From: Papaver somniferum
Taxonomy: Eukaryota; Streptophyta; Magnoliopsida; Ranunculales; Papaveraceae
Direction: 5' to 3'
Assembly (NCBI RefSeq): GCF_003573695.1
Contig: NW_020639929.1
Location: 263,620 to 327,619, forward strand
Length of the DNA stretch: 64,000 nucleotides
Part shown: positions 23,262 through 35,135 of the stretch, one piece after another
Numbering within the stretch: the first letter of the stretch is position 1
Layout of the letters: each line of letters opens with the position of its first letter
Translations under genes and position numbers: made by a program
Notes under the pieces: model-generated
The model's input: only the letters and a program-made list of their open reading frames with translations
Told to the model about the DNA's origin: nothing
Database searches by the model: none

Positions 23262-24135
23262 ATCTCCTCATTTATCAATTTTAGTGACAAAACTATCAAT
23301 ACATATGTAATACAAAATAAATAAACTTTGCAGTTTCTCTTCCATATGCATGATCTCCTTGGTTCTTCAACATTACTCGAAATCTTCGTCACTTCCAAGT
23401 ACTCCAATGATTCCAAAGATATTCAATGCAGCATCATCGTTGTTGAAGATTCGTAGCCATAACAATGAGAAAACAAAATCTCTCAATCATTGTTACACAG
23501 TGTCATAGTATCATTACACAACATCAAAGTTCAATTGTACCACAACTTCGATAACAATACTATGGTGATATGTATCACTCCCCTTAGTCAATACTCCATC
23601 TCACATTGAAACCACTCCCCCTTACATCATGATCCTAAAACCATATGTATTTGTAGTGTGAACTACACATTAATTCTCCTCCTTTTTGTCAATAAAATTG
23701 GCAAAGGTACGAAAACTAATGGGATCTTAATGAAATTTCCATAGAGACATTTCATGACCAAAAGAAAGCACATATCAACTTTTTATATGCAATCATATAG
23801 CCGAACCTAAATGCATTCATCAAGGAGTTTATAAAGATACAAGATAACCCCTAAAATATTCCACAGCCACAGTCCCCACAAAGATTTGGAAATTAAGCAC
23901 AAGTTCAATTAAGAACCCTCCCCCGTAAAATGTCATTCCCGAAAGAACAGCAAGAGTGACCTTACTTTCACAAGAAAAAAAGGATTTCTTTGGAAAATAC
24001 ACTAAGAAACCTGAAAAAAAATCAACTTACTGAAACAAATGCAGACTTGAAGTAAACACTTACTGGAGTTACAAACTCAATTGCCCAAAAGATCGAGATA
24101 AGCACATGGGCAAGAGTTTTAGGAATAACTAATGA
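23262..24135 (-). other. Non-coding 3' region of the SIRE-like element with polypurine tracts
   Basis: No open frame is seen. On the minus strand, purine tracts CTAAGGGGAGTG (about 23577-23588), GTAAGGGGGAGTGG (about 23612-23625), AAAAAGGAGGAG (about 23677-23690) and TACGGGGGAGGG (about 23924-23935) precede the LTR-adjacent GAGGAGAT (23262-23270). Repeated GGGGGAG tracts here are a known trait of SIRE-type elements. Confidence 0.65.
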
Positions 24136-24139
24136 ACCA

Positions 24140-25612
24140 AAACAACACCAATAGACTGTCGTAAGTGTTGAAATGTAGCAGTGTCTAATGGTTTGGTAAG
24201 AATATCAGCCAACTGTTGTTCGGAAGGCACAAATTCCATATTTATGATACCGTTTTTATAGAGATCTCGAATAAAATTGTACCTTATATAAATGTGCTTT
24301 GTTCTTGAGTGCTCAACGGGATTCTCAATGATTCAAATCGCGATGGAGTTATCACAAAAGATCTTCATTATTTCAGTATCAATTCCATAATCAGCCAACA
24401 TTTGTTTCATCCATAGAAGTTGAGTAAAACATGAGCCGGCAGCAATATATTCTGCTTCACATGTGGACAGGGATTGTGAATTTTGTTTCTTACTATGCCA
24501 AGCCAAAAGATTTAGTCCTACATAGTATAAACCCCCTGATGTAATTTTTCTGTCTTCTACACATCCTGCCTAATCAGCATCTGAATAATCAGAAAGATCA
24601 GTTTTAGTATCAAAAGTGTAAGATAGACCATACCCGACCGTGTGGTTCACATATCATATGATCCTTTTTGCAGATGCAAGATGAGATTCCTTTGGGTTAG
24701 CCTGAAATCTAGCACAACAACCAACACTAAAAGAAATATCAGGTCAAGTAGCTGTAAGATATAAAAGGCTACCAATAATAGATCGATACAGTTTTTGATC
24801 CACATTTACTCCTTTCTCATCTCTGTGTAGTTTACCAGAAATGGGCATGGGTGTCAGTTTTGGAGTTGACTTATCCATACTGAATCTTGAGACAAGATCC
24901 TTAGCATATTTTTCTTGAGATAAGTAAATTCCATCCTTATGTTGTTGAATTTGTAATCCTAAGAAGAACTTTAATTCACCACACTTCTCATTTCAAATTC
25001 TTTGCCAAGAGAGACTTGGAAATCTTTTGCAAGTTTCTCAGAAGTTGAACCATAGATGATATCATCTACATATACTTGAGCAATGACAACACCTTTCCCA
25101 CTCCATTTGGTAAACAAGGTTTTATCAGCTCCACCTCTCGAAAAACCTTTCCTAAGAAGAGAGGTAGTAAGTTTTTCGAACCAGGCACGAGGCGCTTGTT
25201 TTAACCCATATAATGCATTTTTAAGCTTAATAACACAATCTGTGAAATCAGGGTTTTCAAAACCCTTAGGTTGAGCGACATAGACCTCTTCCTTTAAATT
25301 TCCTTTTAGGAACATAGATTTTATGTCCATTTGAAACAGCTTAACCTTAAGAAAACAAGCATGAGATAATAACAAACGAATGGACTCAAGGCATGCCACA
25401 TGAGCAAAGGTTTCTTCAAAGTCGATACCTTCAATCTGTGAATATCCATGAGCGACAAGTCTAGCTTTATTTCTGATAATTGTGCTAAATTCATCAGACT
25501 TATTCTTGAATATCCATTTGGTACCAATAATATTGTAATTGGAGGGACAAGGTACTAGTTCCCATACGTCTTGTCTTTGAAATTGATTTAACTCTTCATA
25601 CATTGCATTCAC
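24140..25612 (-). pseudogene. Copia reverse transcriptase and RNase H, minus strand
   Basis: RT (25612-24971) reads WELVPCPSNYNIIGTKWIF, ARLVAHGYSQIEGIDFEETFA, LFQMDIKSMFLKGNL, LYGLKQAPRAWFEKL and the catalytic YVDDIIYGS. The usual DVKSAFL Val and Ala are changed to Ile and Met, but the Asp residues are kept. Past a stop at about 24971, RNase H continues with LYRSIIGSLLYLTA, SDYSDADXAGC and LLAWHSKKQNSQSLSTCEAEYIAA before ADILTKPLD near 24170. Several stops break it. Confidence 0.85.
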
Positions 25613-25737
25613 CCAAAAAGGATCCCTAAGAGCTTCATCAATATTTCTCGGTTCTACCTGTGAAAAAGTTGTCCTCTTGTCTTAGCAGTAGAATCTTTAC
25701 CTCCAATAATACTATTGGGATCATGATTCCTTTGAAC

Positions 25738-26830
25738 TCAGAGGTGTCGAGGAGGGACACGCTCTTGTTCAACAGGTGTAGCCTGATCAGTGCTCTTCTC
25801 CTCGTCACTAGAAATATCAGGATCATTAACAGTTGGGATGAGTTCAACTGATTCTGGAATTTCTTTGACTTTCTCAGTCGTATCAGTTTGAGGCAATTCA
25901 GCAGGAGGATTATCATGATGGAAATTACTAATATCATCGATAATAGCATTATCAGACTCCATCATAACTTGGTTTATGAGATTAAACACCATAAAACCAC
26001 GATTATCAGAGGCATGGCCAAGGAAGATACCTTCATCACTTTTAGTATCAAATTTCCCTCTATGTTTTCGATCTTTTAGAATGTAACACTTGCTTCCGAA
26101 CACTCTGAGATAGTGCAAGTTGGATTTTCTACCGTACCACAACTCATAAGGATATTTAGGCTTCTAAACCGTAGGTAGACACGGTTGATCAAATAACATG
26201 CTGTGAAGACAGCTTCTCCCCAAAACCTTAACGGTAAGTTTTTGCTATGGAGCATTACCCTGGTCATTCCTGAATGTTCCTATTTTTTCTTTCTGCAACT
26301 CCATTATCTTGAGGAGTACTAGGTGGGTGAGTATTGTTGAATGATCCCTAGTTTGTCACAAAATTCGAACACCTTAGTGTCCTTGAATTCAGTTCCACGG
26401 TCGATTCTAATTTTCTTTAGTTTGCGACCTTGTTCATTCTGGATTCTCTTAACAATAATCTTGAATTCATCAAGGGGTTCCATTCTTATGAGATATAAAT
26501 GCAATCCAGGTGAATCTAGTGTAATCATCTACCATAACTAAAGCATACTTCTTACCAGCAACCGTGGGTTGTTGAATGGGTCCGAAGAGGTCCATATGAA
26601 TTAAACCAAGTGGAGATTTAGTGAGGATATCTCGAGATGATTTATGGTGAACTTTCGTTTGTTTACCCTTTTGACAGGCACCACATACACCATCAATCTT
26701 TGCATTGATTTTGGGAACGCCTTTAACAAGTTATTTATTAATGATCTTAGTTATAAGATGATAATTGATGTGACCAAAACGCTCATGCCAAAGATGTGTA
26801 GATTCCACCTTAGTCAAATTGCAACAATTA
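25738..26830 (-). pseudogene. Copia integrase and GAG-pre-integrase regions, minus strand
   Basis: Minus-strand segments in several frames: a pre-integrase part near 26830-26640 (LWHERFGH and CGACQKGK), an integrase core with DRGTEFKD (about 26400) and, after a frameshift, VAER (about 26295). Then come NLPLRFWGEAVFTACYLINR (about 26245) and the C-terminal part LRVFGSKCYILKDRKHRGKF (26142 down). The catalytic D and E neighbourhoods remain but frames are broken at least four times. Confidence 0.75.
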
Positions 26831-27722
26831 TTGAACTGAGTATCCAGAAGATAACAGTTGTTTTTTACCACGAGTTCTCTGAAATATTACTTTCCCAGTT
26901 TTGTCTACAATATCACATCCATTTGCATTGAAGACAATTCCATGGACTTTGTCACAAATTTGACTAACAGAAAGAAGGTTTGCAGTCATACCTTTTACGT
27001 ATATGACATCATGAATTTCAGGTACGCCGGGAAGTTTGATTGTCCCCTTCTTGCTTATATAATAGAAACTCCCATCTCCAAATGTCACGGGACCTCCTTC
27101 ACATGAGATCACCTATCATATGTCGAATACATACACTATTAAGAAACCATTGAAAGGGCAATGTTGATCTTAAGGCAAAAGATCCCATACTAACACTACT
27201 ATCATGTTTAGGATTTCTTGTTAGTTTTGTACATCCTTTTAGGGAAGCAAACAATTGTTCAGCTTTCTTATGAAGATTACTTGCAACGTTTAGGATTTTC
27301 CGGAAGTACATACAAGTATGTTGAAAGTGATTGTAAGAGTCCCAGAACATACATGGACCAACATCTTTAATCTTGTTTGAGTAGTTCTGAGTCCTATCAG
27401 GTTTCACAAAGCCTAGACCTTGTTTATCATCTGACTTATGACCATTCTTCAGAGAAGAAAAATAAACAGAGTTATTCACATCCATTGAAGGAGTTTTGAA
27501 AGATTTCAAATCCTTATACAGTGCAATTTTTGCAACTAGATCAGAGTTGATCCGGATTTGTTCATCCAACTTTTTCTGGAGAATAACTAGTTTTTCAGAA
27601 TTTTCTCTATGATCAGAATTTATCCCTGGTGAAGCGTTTATAGAGACTTTACTGTCCATAGAGTCAGATCGTGTTTGCATGCTCTGATACCAATTGAAAA
27701 AGTGGGGGTCTAACAACCTCAC
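26828..27722 (-). pseudogene. Copia gag remnant and aspartic protease, minus strand
   Basis: The frame opens just inside the primer-binding site with MQTRSDSMDSKV. The usual large gag part is absent. A zinc-knuckle remnant (CMFWDSYNHFQHTC, second Cys replaced by W) is followed by the protease region with FLNSVCIRHMIGD, where the family has DSGCSRHMTGD. The catalytic Asp is Asn and the Gly is Val, so the protease is dead. GGPVTFGDGS and GTIKLPGVPEIHDVIYV follow. Confidence 0.75.
27681..27692 (-). other. Primer-binding site, initiator Met tRNA type
   Basis: The minus strand reads TGGTATCAGAGC two bases inside the LTR, complementary to the 3' end of plant initiator methionine tRNA. It fixes both the orientation of the element and the inner edge of its right LTR. 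Confidence 0.9.
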
Positions 27723-28225
27723 CCAATAATTCGCTTAGAAATCTGTATGGACTAACTCCAATATACTTTTAAGAGAATCAACTAGACAGTCAGACTCAAT
27801 CTTAATAAAAAGTATATCAAGGAGTTATATCTCAATTTTTCGGTTCAATACTTACTCAAGAAAATAGAAATCTACGAGTCTAATTGAACATAAGAGAAAT
27901 TAACTTGAACGGTACCAAAGACAAATGTTCAAGTATCAATCAATTTCAATCAACAACCAAAGGTTGGATTTACCAATTGACCGATTCAGCGCACAACCTG
28001 TGGTATTTCAATTATATAACAAAATATAATGCGAAAAAGAAATAACACAGACACCAGAAGTTTTGTTAACGAGGAAACCGCAAATGCAGAAAAAACCCGG
28101 GACCCAGTCCAAATTGAACACACACTGTATTAAGCCGCTACAGACACTAACCTACTACAAACTAACTTCGGGATGGACTATAGTTGAACCCCAATCAATC
28201 TCACACTGATCTAAGGTACAGTTAC
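27695..28225 (-). repeat. Right LTR (5' LTR) of the SIRE-like element, inner part
   Basis: Starts TGAAAAAGTGGGGG and matches 20788 onward with scattered substitutions. It breaks off at GTTAC (28221-28225), where a solo LTR is inserted. Confidence 0.85.
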
Positions 28226-29714
28226 TGATGTAATTTTCAATTGAGTTGTAGTAAAAAGTTCGTTGAGACTTCTGAAAGCAAAAGATTTTATATTTAATGA
28301 AATTTAAAGACAAACAAAACTTAATTCAAGATTATTAGGAATAACCAAGACACTGATTCCACTATCACACATGAATAAATTATGGCAAATAATTCAAAAC
28401 TCTAATTATCTTTTAAGTCCCTTATTTCTTAATTCAAAAATAATCAAACATATTCTCAAATATTAATTGTATTCCCCAAGCATAGACTATCAATTGATTA
28501 AACAAAGTATAATCTATCAAATTGAATCACAAGTAATTAAGAAAATTATGTAAACATTTAAGAACTCTGCAAAAGCAGTGATTCAGTGAATTATAATTAA
28601 AAATTAGAGAAAATGAAATAGTTACCCATTATTCATGCGTGAATAGTTTCCCCATTGCCTTGGCTGTAGGAGAATTCATCATCATGTTGGAAACACACTC
28701 AAAATTCATTTTTATTGCTCAAAGGGTGTTTACAAATATGAAATGGAGAAAAACTATTAAACCGGGTTTTGTAACAGTTATATTTGTTACAAACTGAAAA
28801 GAACGATAGAAAAGTATTGTCGCTCATTCTGTAGCTCTCGACCCACGCACGTGTGTCGTTTCCACTGTTGAGAAACGACTGCTGTTGCGCGCCATATGTT
28901 CTTGGTGTTCTTCACAGCAGCAGAAATGGTGATTCTTCTGCAACTCGACTTTCACAGCTCTGTAATCTCCCCAAACTCTCCGTAAACCTTCTATTATATC
29001 CCAGCACCTATTTATAACCCAGCAACAACAAAATCTCACGTAATAACTTCATATAATTTTTCATTATTCTTCACGGCCAGTTTAGGAAATAATTCAGATT
29101 TTTGATCTCTACACGCGTTCCGAAGCTTCCAAATTGCCATATTTAACTCCTTCACACTCCAAATAGTTGTTAGGGTCTTCCAAACGCGTGCAAACTCCTC
29201 TGCTGCTCGCGCAAATCCCGTGATAACCTCTTCCGAGAATAAACTCCCATGTTTTCTTCTCGCGAGTTATCTAGCCAAATTTAGACGATTCCAAAGCCCA
29301 TGCCAATCCTGTCTCGACCAAAGGAACATTCCCTAACAGTTCTAGCCATTGAATCTCAAGAAATCACGCCCAAACCACTAACCCTAATTTTGTTCTTCCG
29401 CTGCAAAACTTTCCCGCCAAAACTTGGAATTTGAATGAATAAGATGACCTGCCCCTTATCCACGACAGGGATGCGAATAGCAGGTGGTGCCCTGGGATGC
29501 CCCTTAGTAACTGAGTGCCCCTAATCCAATCTGAGAGTCTGCATAGCAAATATCCTCCGGGAGGTGTTCCGCATAATTTTTCGAGCCGATTTTTCCAAAA
29601 ATGTTTATTGGCCAAAAATACCTACAAACACATAAAACACCATAATTAGTAGAAAAATCGAGCACTAACAATAGAGACACTGAGGACATTTCAGACACAA
29701 AAATGTGTCTATCA
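28226..29714 (-). mobile_element. Solo LTR of a gypsy-type family inserted in the SIRE LTR
   Basis: This 1489-bp block starts TGATGTAATTTTC and ends TGTGTCTATCA. It is bounded by GTTAC (28221-28225) and GTTAG (29715-29719), a 5-bp duplication with one change, and removing it restores the LTR alignment with 21320. On the minus strand its start (TGATAGACACATTTTTGTGT) and end (GAAAATTACATCA) resemble those of the young gag-protease element (TGATAGACGCATTTATGTGT and GAAAAACCATCA). It is therefore a related but different family, left by LTR-LTR recombination. No coding sequence is present. Confidence 0.8.
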
Positions 29715-29719
29715 GTTAG

Positions 29720-31106
29720 GCTCCTTACGTCTCTGATCCCAGCAGTATACTACGCACTTGATTCCCTTAGCTGATATCAAGCACAACTAAGAGTTGCTAC
29801 GATCCAATGTCGAAGACTTTAATAAACAAATCAGTATCACACAGAGAAGTCCACAAAAATAGATAAATTTGTTTCCCACAGAAATACCTACAAGTTTTGT
29901 TCCGTATTTTGATAAATCAAGGTGAACAGGAACCAATTGATAACCCTGACTTATATTCCCTAAGAACATCCTAGAATTATCAAACACCTCACAATAATCT
30001 TAATCGACTAGCGAAACAAGATATTGGGGAATCACAAACGATGAGACGAAGATGTTTGTGACTACTTTTCTATATTTTCTATCAGATAAATTAATCTCGA
30101 GCAAATTTTACAATTGTACTCAATACAATAGAAACAACAAGATCAGATCACGCAACTACAGTGAAAATAGTTGGGTCTGGCTGCATAATCCCTATGAAGT
30201 CTTCAAGTCGTTAACCTACAGGGTCTCGATAGAAACCTAAGGTTAGACGAGAATCGACTCTAGCTTATGCAACTAGTATCACGCAGGAGGTGTGGGGATT
30301 AGGTTTCCAAGTTGATAGAGTTCTCCTTTATATAGTCTTCAAATCAGGGTTTGCAATCAATGCTACCTTGGTAACAAAGCATTCAATATTCACCGTAGAT
30401 GAAAACCTGATTATATTCAAGATAATATCTTCCAACCGTTCGATCGAATCTTAGCTTGTTATACACAAATGAAATGCACGTTCATTTAGGTTTATGTAAT
30501 CGAACCTAAATGTGTATACTAGTTGGTTCAACAATAGTTAAACAAATGGTTAGCCGTATGAGCACTTTCATATCAACCATATTCATCTTCACCATAACTA
30601 GTTCAAATGACTCAAAAGAAATAGTTAGAGAGTTGTTTCTTAGATCTTATAGAAGTATACAAGACACAATCGAAGCAAAATCGGTTTTGATTCACTCGCA
30701 TCGATTCATGAACATTATAGCCACGGTTTGCAAATTGCATTCCTTATTATATAAATATTTTAGTTCATGAACAAACCAATTTTAGAAAGTAACACACTTA
30801 AGTATGCGTACGGGTATGCGTACTTAAGTAACCGGATTTGAGTTTGTTTTATTTTTCAAACTCAGCAGAAATTCACGGACGTGAACTTTCCTCTAGTATG
30901 CGTATGTGTATGCATACTTTGATAACTGGATTGAGTTGTATTTGAATTCCAAACTCAGCAGAAATTCACGGTCGTGAACTTCTGCCAGTATGCATACGGG
31001 TACGCATACTGACCCAGTCTCCATCAACCATTTAGTAAACACACAAGTATGCATACATTTGGTTCCCGGTTTTGGACTTATACACTAACGTGCGAACACA
31101 CTATAT
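29720..31106 (-). repeat. Right LTR of the SIRE-like element, outer part, truncated
   Basis: Resumes the LTR after the solo LTR and matches the left LTR to CACTATAT (31101-31106), then stops matching. The last 555 bp of the LTR as seen on the left (22707-23261) is missing, so the outer end was deleted at the junction with the PMD element. Confidence 0.8.
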
Positions 31107-31814
31107 CCTTCTCTTTCTTTTCTTCTTCTTCTTCTTCTACTCTTCTTCGTTTGAGACGATTAATCGTCGGTTCAAAAAAAAATTCATCGGCGATTAAATT
31201 GATTATATAAAACCATGGGAACAAAAAGGAAAGGGCAGGGAACATCGAATCCACCTCCTCCTGAATTGGAGTTTGTTGGATCGAACCAGGTAAAAATATT
31301 TATGGCAAGTAAGCCGGTGGTAAACTATTTTTCGGGCTTATAACAACTCGTACTATATGTGACTATCCTTTTTTTGGGCATGCAAATAGAAGACTAGTGG
31401 GGCCCATAAAAACTAAATATATATGTCAGACTTATTTTGTTATATAATGGTTCGTTATTAAATGACTAACCTAGTAAATTATCACGTTTCAGAACGACGG
31501 TTTTTCTGTGTTAAATGATGGACCCCACCAGTATGACAGAATTTAATTGTGAAACCCTATTAACATAATTAATCTGTCATTTAAAAACGTGATTAATATC
31601 CCTTTCTGGACTAGTGGAACCTGATAAATCAAGTTCTGAAAGTGAAGATGAAACTGGAAATCAACAAGAAGTGAACCAAGGAGATGAACCAGCCGCCGAA
31701 TCTCCCGATATAACTGCAATAAGGTATGAATCGAAAAACCCACTCTTTATTTAAGTGTTTGGTTGATTATTCAGTTAGTTTCGAAAAAAAATAGGTTTGA
31801 AAAAACAGTTTCTG

Positions 31815-32460
31815 AAACTGCTTACGGCCGGGAGATCTTTGTTTCACAGCCGTAACCACTGTATACAGTTGGGAATACTAAGAACTCCTAGCCGTAACAT
31901 GGGTGATACAGACGATAACTTAGAAAACCTAACTGCAACCTATAGTTTACGGCTAGGTTATTCCTAGTCGTATATTACACCGCGTTTCAAATTCAACTTA
32001 GTGGTACTTTTTACGGCTGGTTTATTCCTATCCGTAATAGGAAAAACCAAGACATAAGTTTTGTTTCCTAGACGTTTTATGTGTCACGAATAGGTCGATT
32101 GGTCATCGTACCATCCGTAAAATGGAAACTGTTGGGATGTCAACCGTTCCTGGCAGTTATTGTTTTCCACGGATAGGAACTTAGAAAACCTAACCACAAC
32201 CTATTGTTTAGGCTAGGAATAACCTAGCCGTAAATTACACTGTGTTCACAGTAAACTCAGCGATACTATTTACAGCTGAGTTTTTCCTATCCGTAATATG
32301 AAAACCCAAGACGTAATCAATGTTTCCTGAACGTTTGATGTGTCACAGTTAGGCCGATTAGTCACCTTTCCATCTGTAATCTATTTATGGCTGGGTCTTT
32401 CCTGACCGTTTAGTTCTCGACGGCTGGGATTGTGTTCAGTACCTAACCGTATTTACTTTT
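31815..32460. repeat. Palindromic TTACGGCT/AGCCGTAA repeats, cluster 1
   Basis: About ten half-sites and several full palindromes lie in intron 2 of the PMD gene. A clear one is at 31947-31972: TTACGGCTAGG, a 5-bp spacer, CCTAGTCGTA. Another is at about 32207-32233. Arm sequence and spacing vary. Arrays of such motifs are typical of transposase-binding subterminal regions, as in CACTA elements. Confidence 0.7.
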
Positions 32461-34802
32461 AATCAACTTTAGTTAGTGATAAATTTTGAACATTGTTGTT
32501 TATAAATTGTTTTTAATCAACTTTGAACATAGAAAATGAGAAGATGAAGAAAAGAACACAAGAAGTAACACCTTATAATGTCCCGACTCCGCAACCTCAT
32601 CACACTAAACCATTGGGGGCAAACACAAGGAATGCCACTTTTGGAGGAAATGGAGGTGGAGAAACGGAAAGTGGAGGAAATGAAGGTGGAGTAAATGAAA
32701 GTGGAGGAATTGAAAGTGGAGTTGCCACTGATGGTGGAAAAGAATTTGGAGGAACTGAAGTTGCCACTGATGGTGGAAAAGAAGGTGGAGGAATTGAAAG
32801 TGGAGTTTCCACTGAAGCTAGAGGAATTGCAAATGTGGTTGTTGAAAAACCAAATGAAGAGATTGAAGAAGCAAACTTGGATGAAACAAGTAGTGCTGAT
32901 AAAGGTAAAGCCGTAGTGGGGGAATAAAAAAGGATACGAAGAAGTATCCACCAAAAGAAACGACAAGACAAATCATTGATGCTATGGTGCCTTGACCTAC
33001 CAATAAGAATGGGGGACCTTGGGGTGAGCCAAGAGATCGTTCCGTCTTGTTTGGTTACCCGTCTTCACGGGCTTCTAGGGTTTGTGGCACAAAGGTAATA
33101 AATCAAATTACATGTATGTTATTTTCATTTTATTATGGATTATTAATTATAATAACCATTTTTTATATTTTCTTTTTGTAGTTTCCGGATAAAGCGGTCC
33201 CTAAACTAAAGCACCAATAAGGAAAATTTTGGCCGTTGGATAGAGAGCATCCAGATGTGCAAGCTTTGGTAAAAGCTTCGAGGTTATGGTCTGGAATCGA
33301 GGATTTGCACAAGACCTATGATGTTGTCATTGTTTGTGGGTTTAGAGAAAGATTCTGTCCCGAAACCATGACTTTTCTACTCCCCTTCGGCGAGATGTCT
33401 ATGACTCTGGATGATGCAAAGAAAATTACCGGTCTGGCTTTGGAAGGAAAAGATGTGTTCGATGGTTTCAACAATTCTATTCCTTTTGACGAGCCTTTAA
33501 TCTTGGTGAAAGACTGTCTTGGGTAGAGAAAATTAAAGATGAAGCTGAAGAAGAGTTTGAGATAGGTGGCGGAGCTTCGCCTAGAGTTAAAAGGGAATTT
33601 AGTCTACCGGGTGAACGTCGTGAAACAGTTAATATGACAAGGAAGATTAGAGGGAGAAGTTTGAGGATTCTCAAAGGATGGTTGCTAGTGGATAAGTGGT
33701 GATGAACGGAGCAAGAGCTAGACAGATAGATATAGCTTACTTGTTGCACTCTCTTGAGACCGTCGTTTTTCCTGATTTCTCAAGAAATAAGGTAAATGCT
33801 TATTACTCGCGGTGGTTGAATACTCCCACTCTCGATCCGCAAACAAACGGGTACCTAGGTACTCGTGGGGCACCGCCCTCCTTGCTAGTGTGATGGAAAA
33901 TCTTTGCAAATATTCTAGGTGAAAAGAAACACAAATTACGGGATATGTTGCTCTTATCCAGGTATTTTATTTGTTTTAATAGGACAAATGTTTCCATTAG
34001 GATATATAAATGAATGTAAGTAAGTTTCGATTGGTTTGTGTGTTGTATCTTATTCATAATTCTTTTTTTTTTCCATAATGTTGGTATGACGACCATTTTA
34101 AATGTTTGAGGCCTTCTCAAGATAAGAATTGGGCTCTTGAGGAACCTATAGGAGGACGATACTCCTTTTGAGGCACCCAACACAAGTCAAAAGAGACAGA
34201 AATGGTCGAAATGAGGAAAAAGTTGGATGCTTTGACAATCGAGGATGTTATTTTTAATCCATATTTGAAACTTTATGAGGATTGAGAAGATGAAGTTGGT
34301 GAAAGAGTATTTTCTGATGTGGCGACCTGCGTGGGACCTTTTTTTTCATCCAATTGGGTTCGTCAGAACGCCCCGTCAAATTGGTATTGTTCATAAAAGA
34401 GTACTTGATGCCCCTCGCTATAAACTGAGCATATCCAACTCCCATTTTAAATAAAAAGATGTCAAATTGACCTATGAACCAGCACCGTCGATCCATCATT
34501 GGAATGATCGTTCCGAGCAACAAAAACAAATGAGCAGAAGAGGGCTTGAAGCTTCTCATGGAACTTCCGATGCGGATCCGGGGTTCATGGAATGGTATTA
34601 TGATTGGTCTCATCTTTATGTTGAAAATTTGGATCCGGAAGCGAGGAAATTCTTCAAGAAGGGAGAGAGTTCAACATCTAGGAAATCAAGGGATGATGAA
34701 AGTGATTGGAGGGAGATGGTGCTACGTATATATTACTAATCTTATGTTTCTATATGTTTTTTTTTTTAATTATTTACGAATAATTGTAGTTTCTATATTT
34801 GA

Positions 34803-35069
34803 TACTCCCTCCGTTCCACTTTAGATGATGTTTTTGGAGTTTTCACCCAGATTAAGAAATGGAGAGAGATATAAAAAAGTTCTAATTATGCCATTGAAAA
34901 AAGTCTTCAAACATTAATTGCTATTTGTGTGTTTAAAAATAAACTTATGGTTCCAAGACAAAATGTGAGGGTATTGATGGTACTTTTTTGGGAAAAATAT
35001 GAAAACTATCAAGTAATGTGGAACAAAAAATAACCCTAAACGCTCATCTAAAATGGAACGGAGGGAGTA
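34803..35069. mobile_element. Stowaway-type (Tc1/mariner) MITE
   Basis: A 263-bp element (34805-35067) begins CTCCCTCCGTTCCACTTTAG and ends with the complement, CTAAAATGGAACGGAGGGAG with a small change, flanked by TA on each side (34803-34804, 35068-35069). CTCCCTCCGT termini and TA duplication are diagnostic for Stowaway. It has no coding capacity. It sits in an intron of the PMD gene, just before an exon at about 35084. Confidence 0.9.
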
Positions 35070-35135
35070 TGAAAAAATAGATTGAACGAGTTAATTGGGT
35101 GGCCGATGACATGTCCAGTAAGATTACTGCGGGTT

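Larger units (their letters stand above)
20788..31106 (-). mobile_element. Ty1/copia LTR retrotransposon, SIRE-like, minus strand, 5' end truncated
   Basis: In minus orientation: a 5' LTR (31106 to 27695, outer end missing and interrupted by a solo LTR), a primer-binding site at 27681-27692, gag-protease-integrase-RT-RNase H (27722 to about 24140), a non-coding 3' part with GGGGGAG tracts, and a 3' LTR (23261-20788). The LTRs are about 2.5 kb and start TG and end CA. Long LTRs, several GGGGAG tracts before the 3' LTR and the domain order (integrase before RT) fit the SIRE/Maximus lineage. Every domain is damaged. No 5-bp duplication can be tested because the right end is lost. Confidence 0.85.
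31215..35135 (+). pseudogene. Plant mobile domain (PMD) protein gene, 5' part
   Basis: Exon 1 (31215-31289) encodes MGTKRKGQG and ends at a clean GT donor. Likely exons follow at 31615-31723 (acidic), about 32536-33094 (Gly/Glu-rich repeats, then GGPWGEPRDRSVLFGYPSSR), 33182-33895 (PMD core), about 34088-34736 and 35084-35135. The PMD core shows WPLDREHPDVQALVKASRLW, FRERFCPETMTFLLPFGEM and MTLDDAKKITGLALEG, the hallmark of the MAIN/MAIL-like family (PF10536-type, often annotated as aminotransferase-like or PP7 long form). A late part reads HWNDRSEQQKQ and NLDPEARKFFKKGESS. Stops (for example about 32924, 32996, 33219, 33524) and frameshifts show decay. MAIN/MAIL proteins affect silencing and genome stability, and the function of transposon-borne copies is unknown. 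Confidence 0.75.

Noticed and set aside
27681..27692. tRNA-like words (TGGTATCAGAGC and similar at 39080 and 61355)
   Set aside because: They are primer-binding sites of LTR elements. No cloverleaf surrounds them, so they are not tRNA genes.
28824..29698. Minus-strand open frames of 60-80 residues
   Set aside because: They are within the solo LTR, low in conservation signs and without domains.
32517..32971. Two antisense open frames of 149 and 123 residues
   Set aside because: They are shadows of the Gly/Glu-rich repeats of the PMD gene exon on the plus strand.
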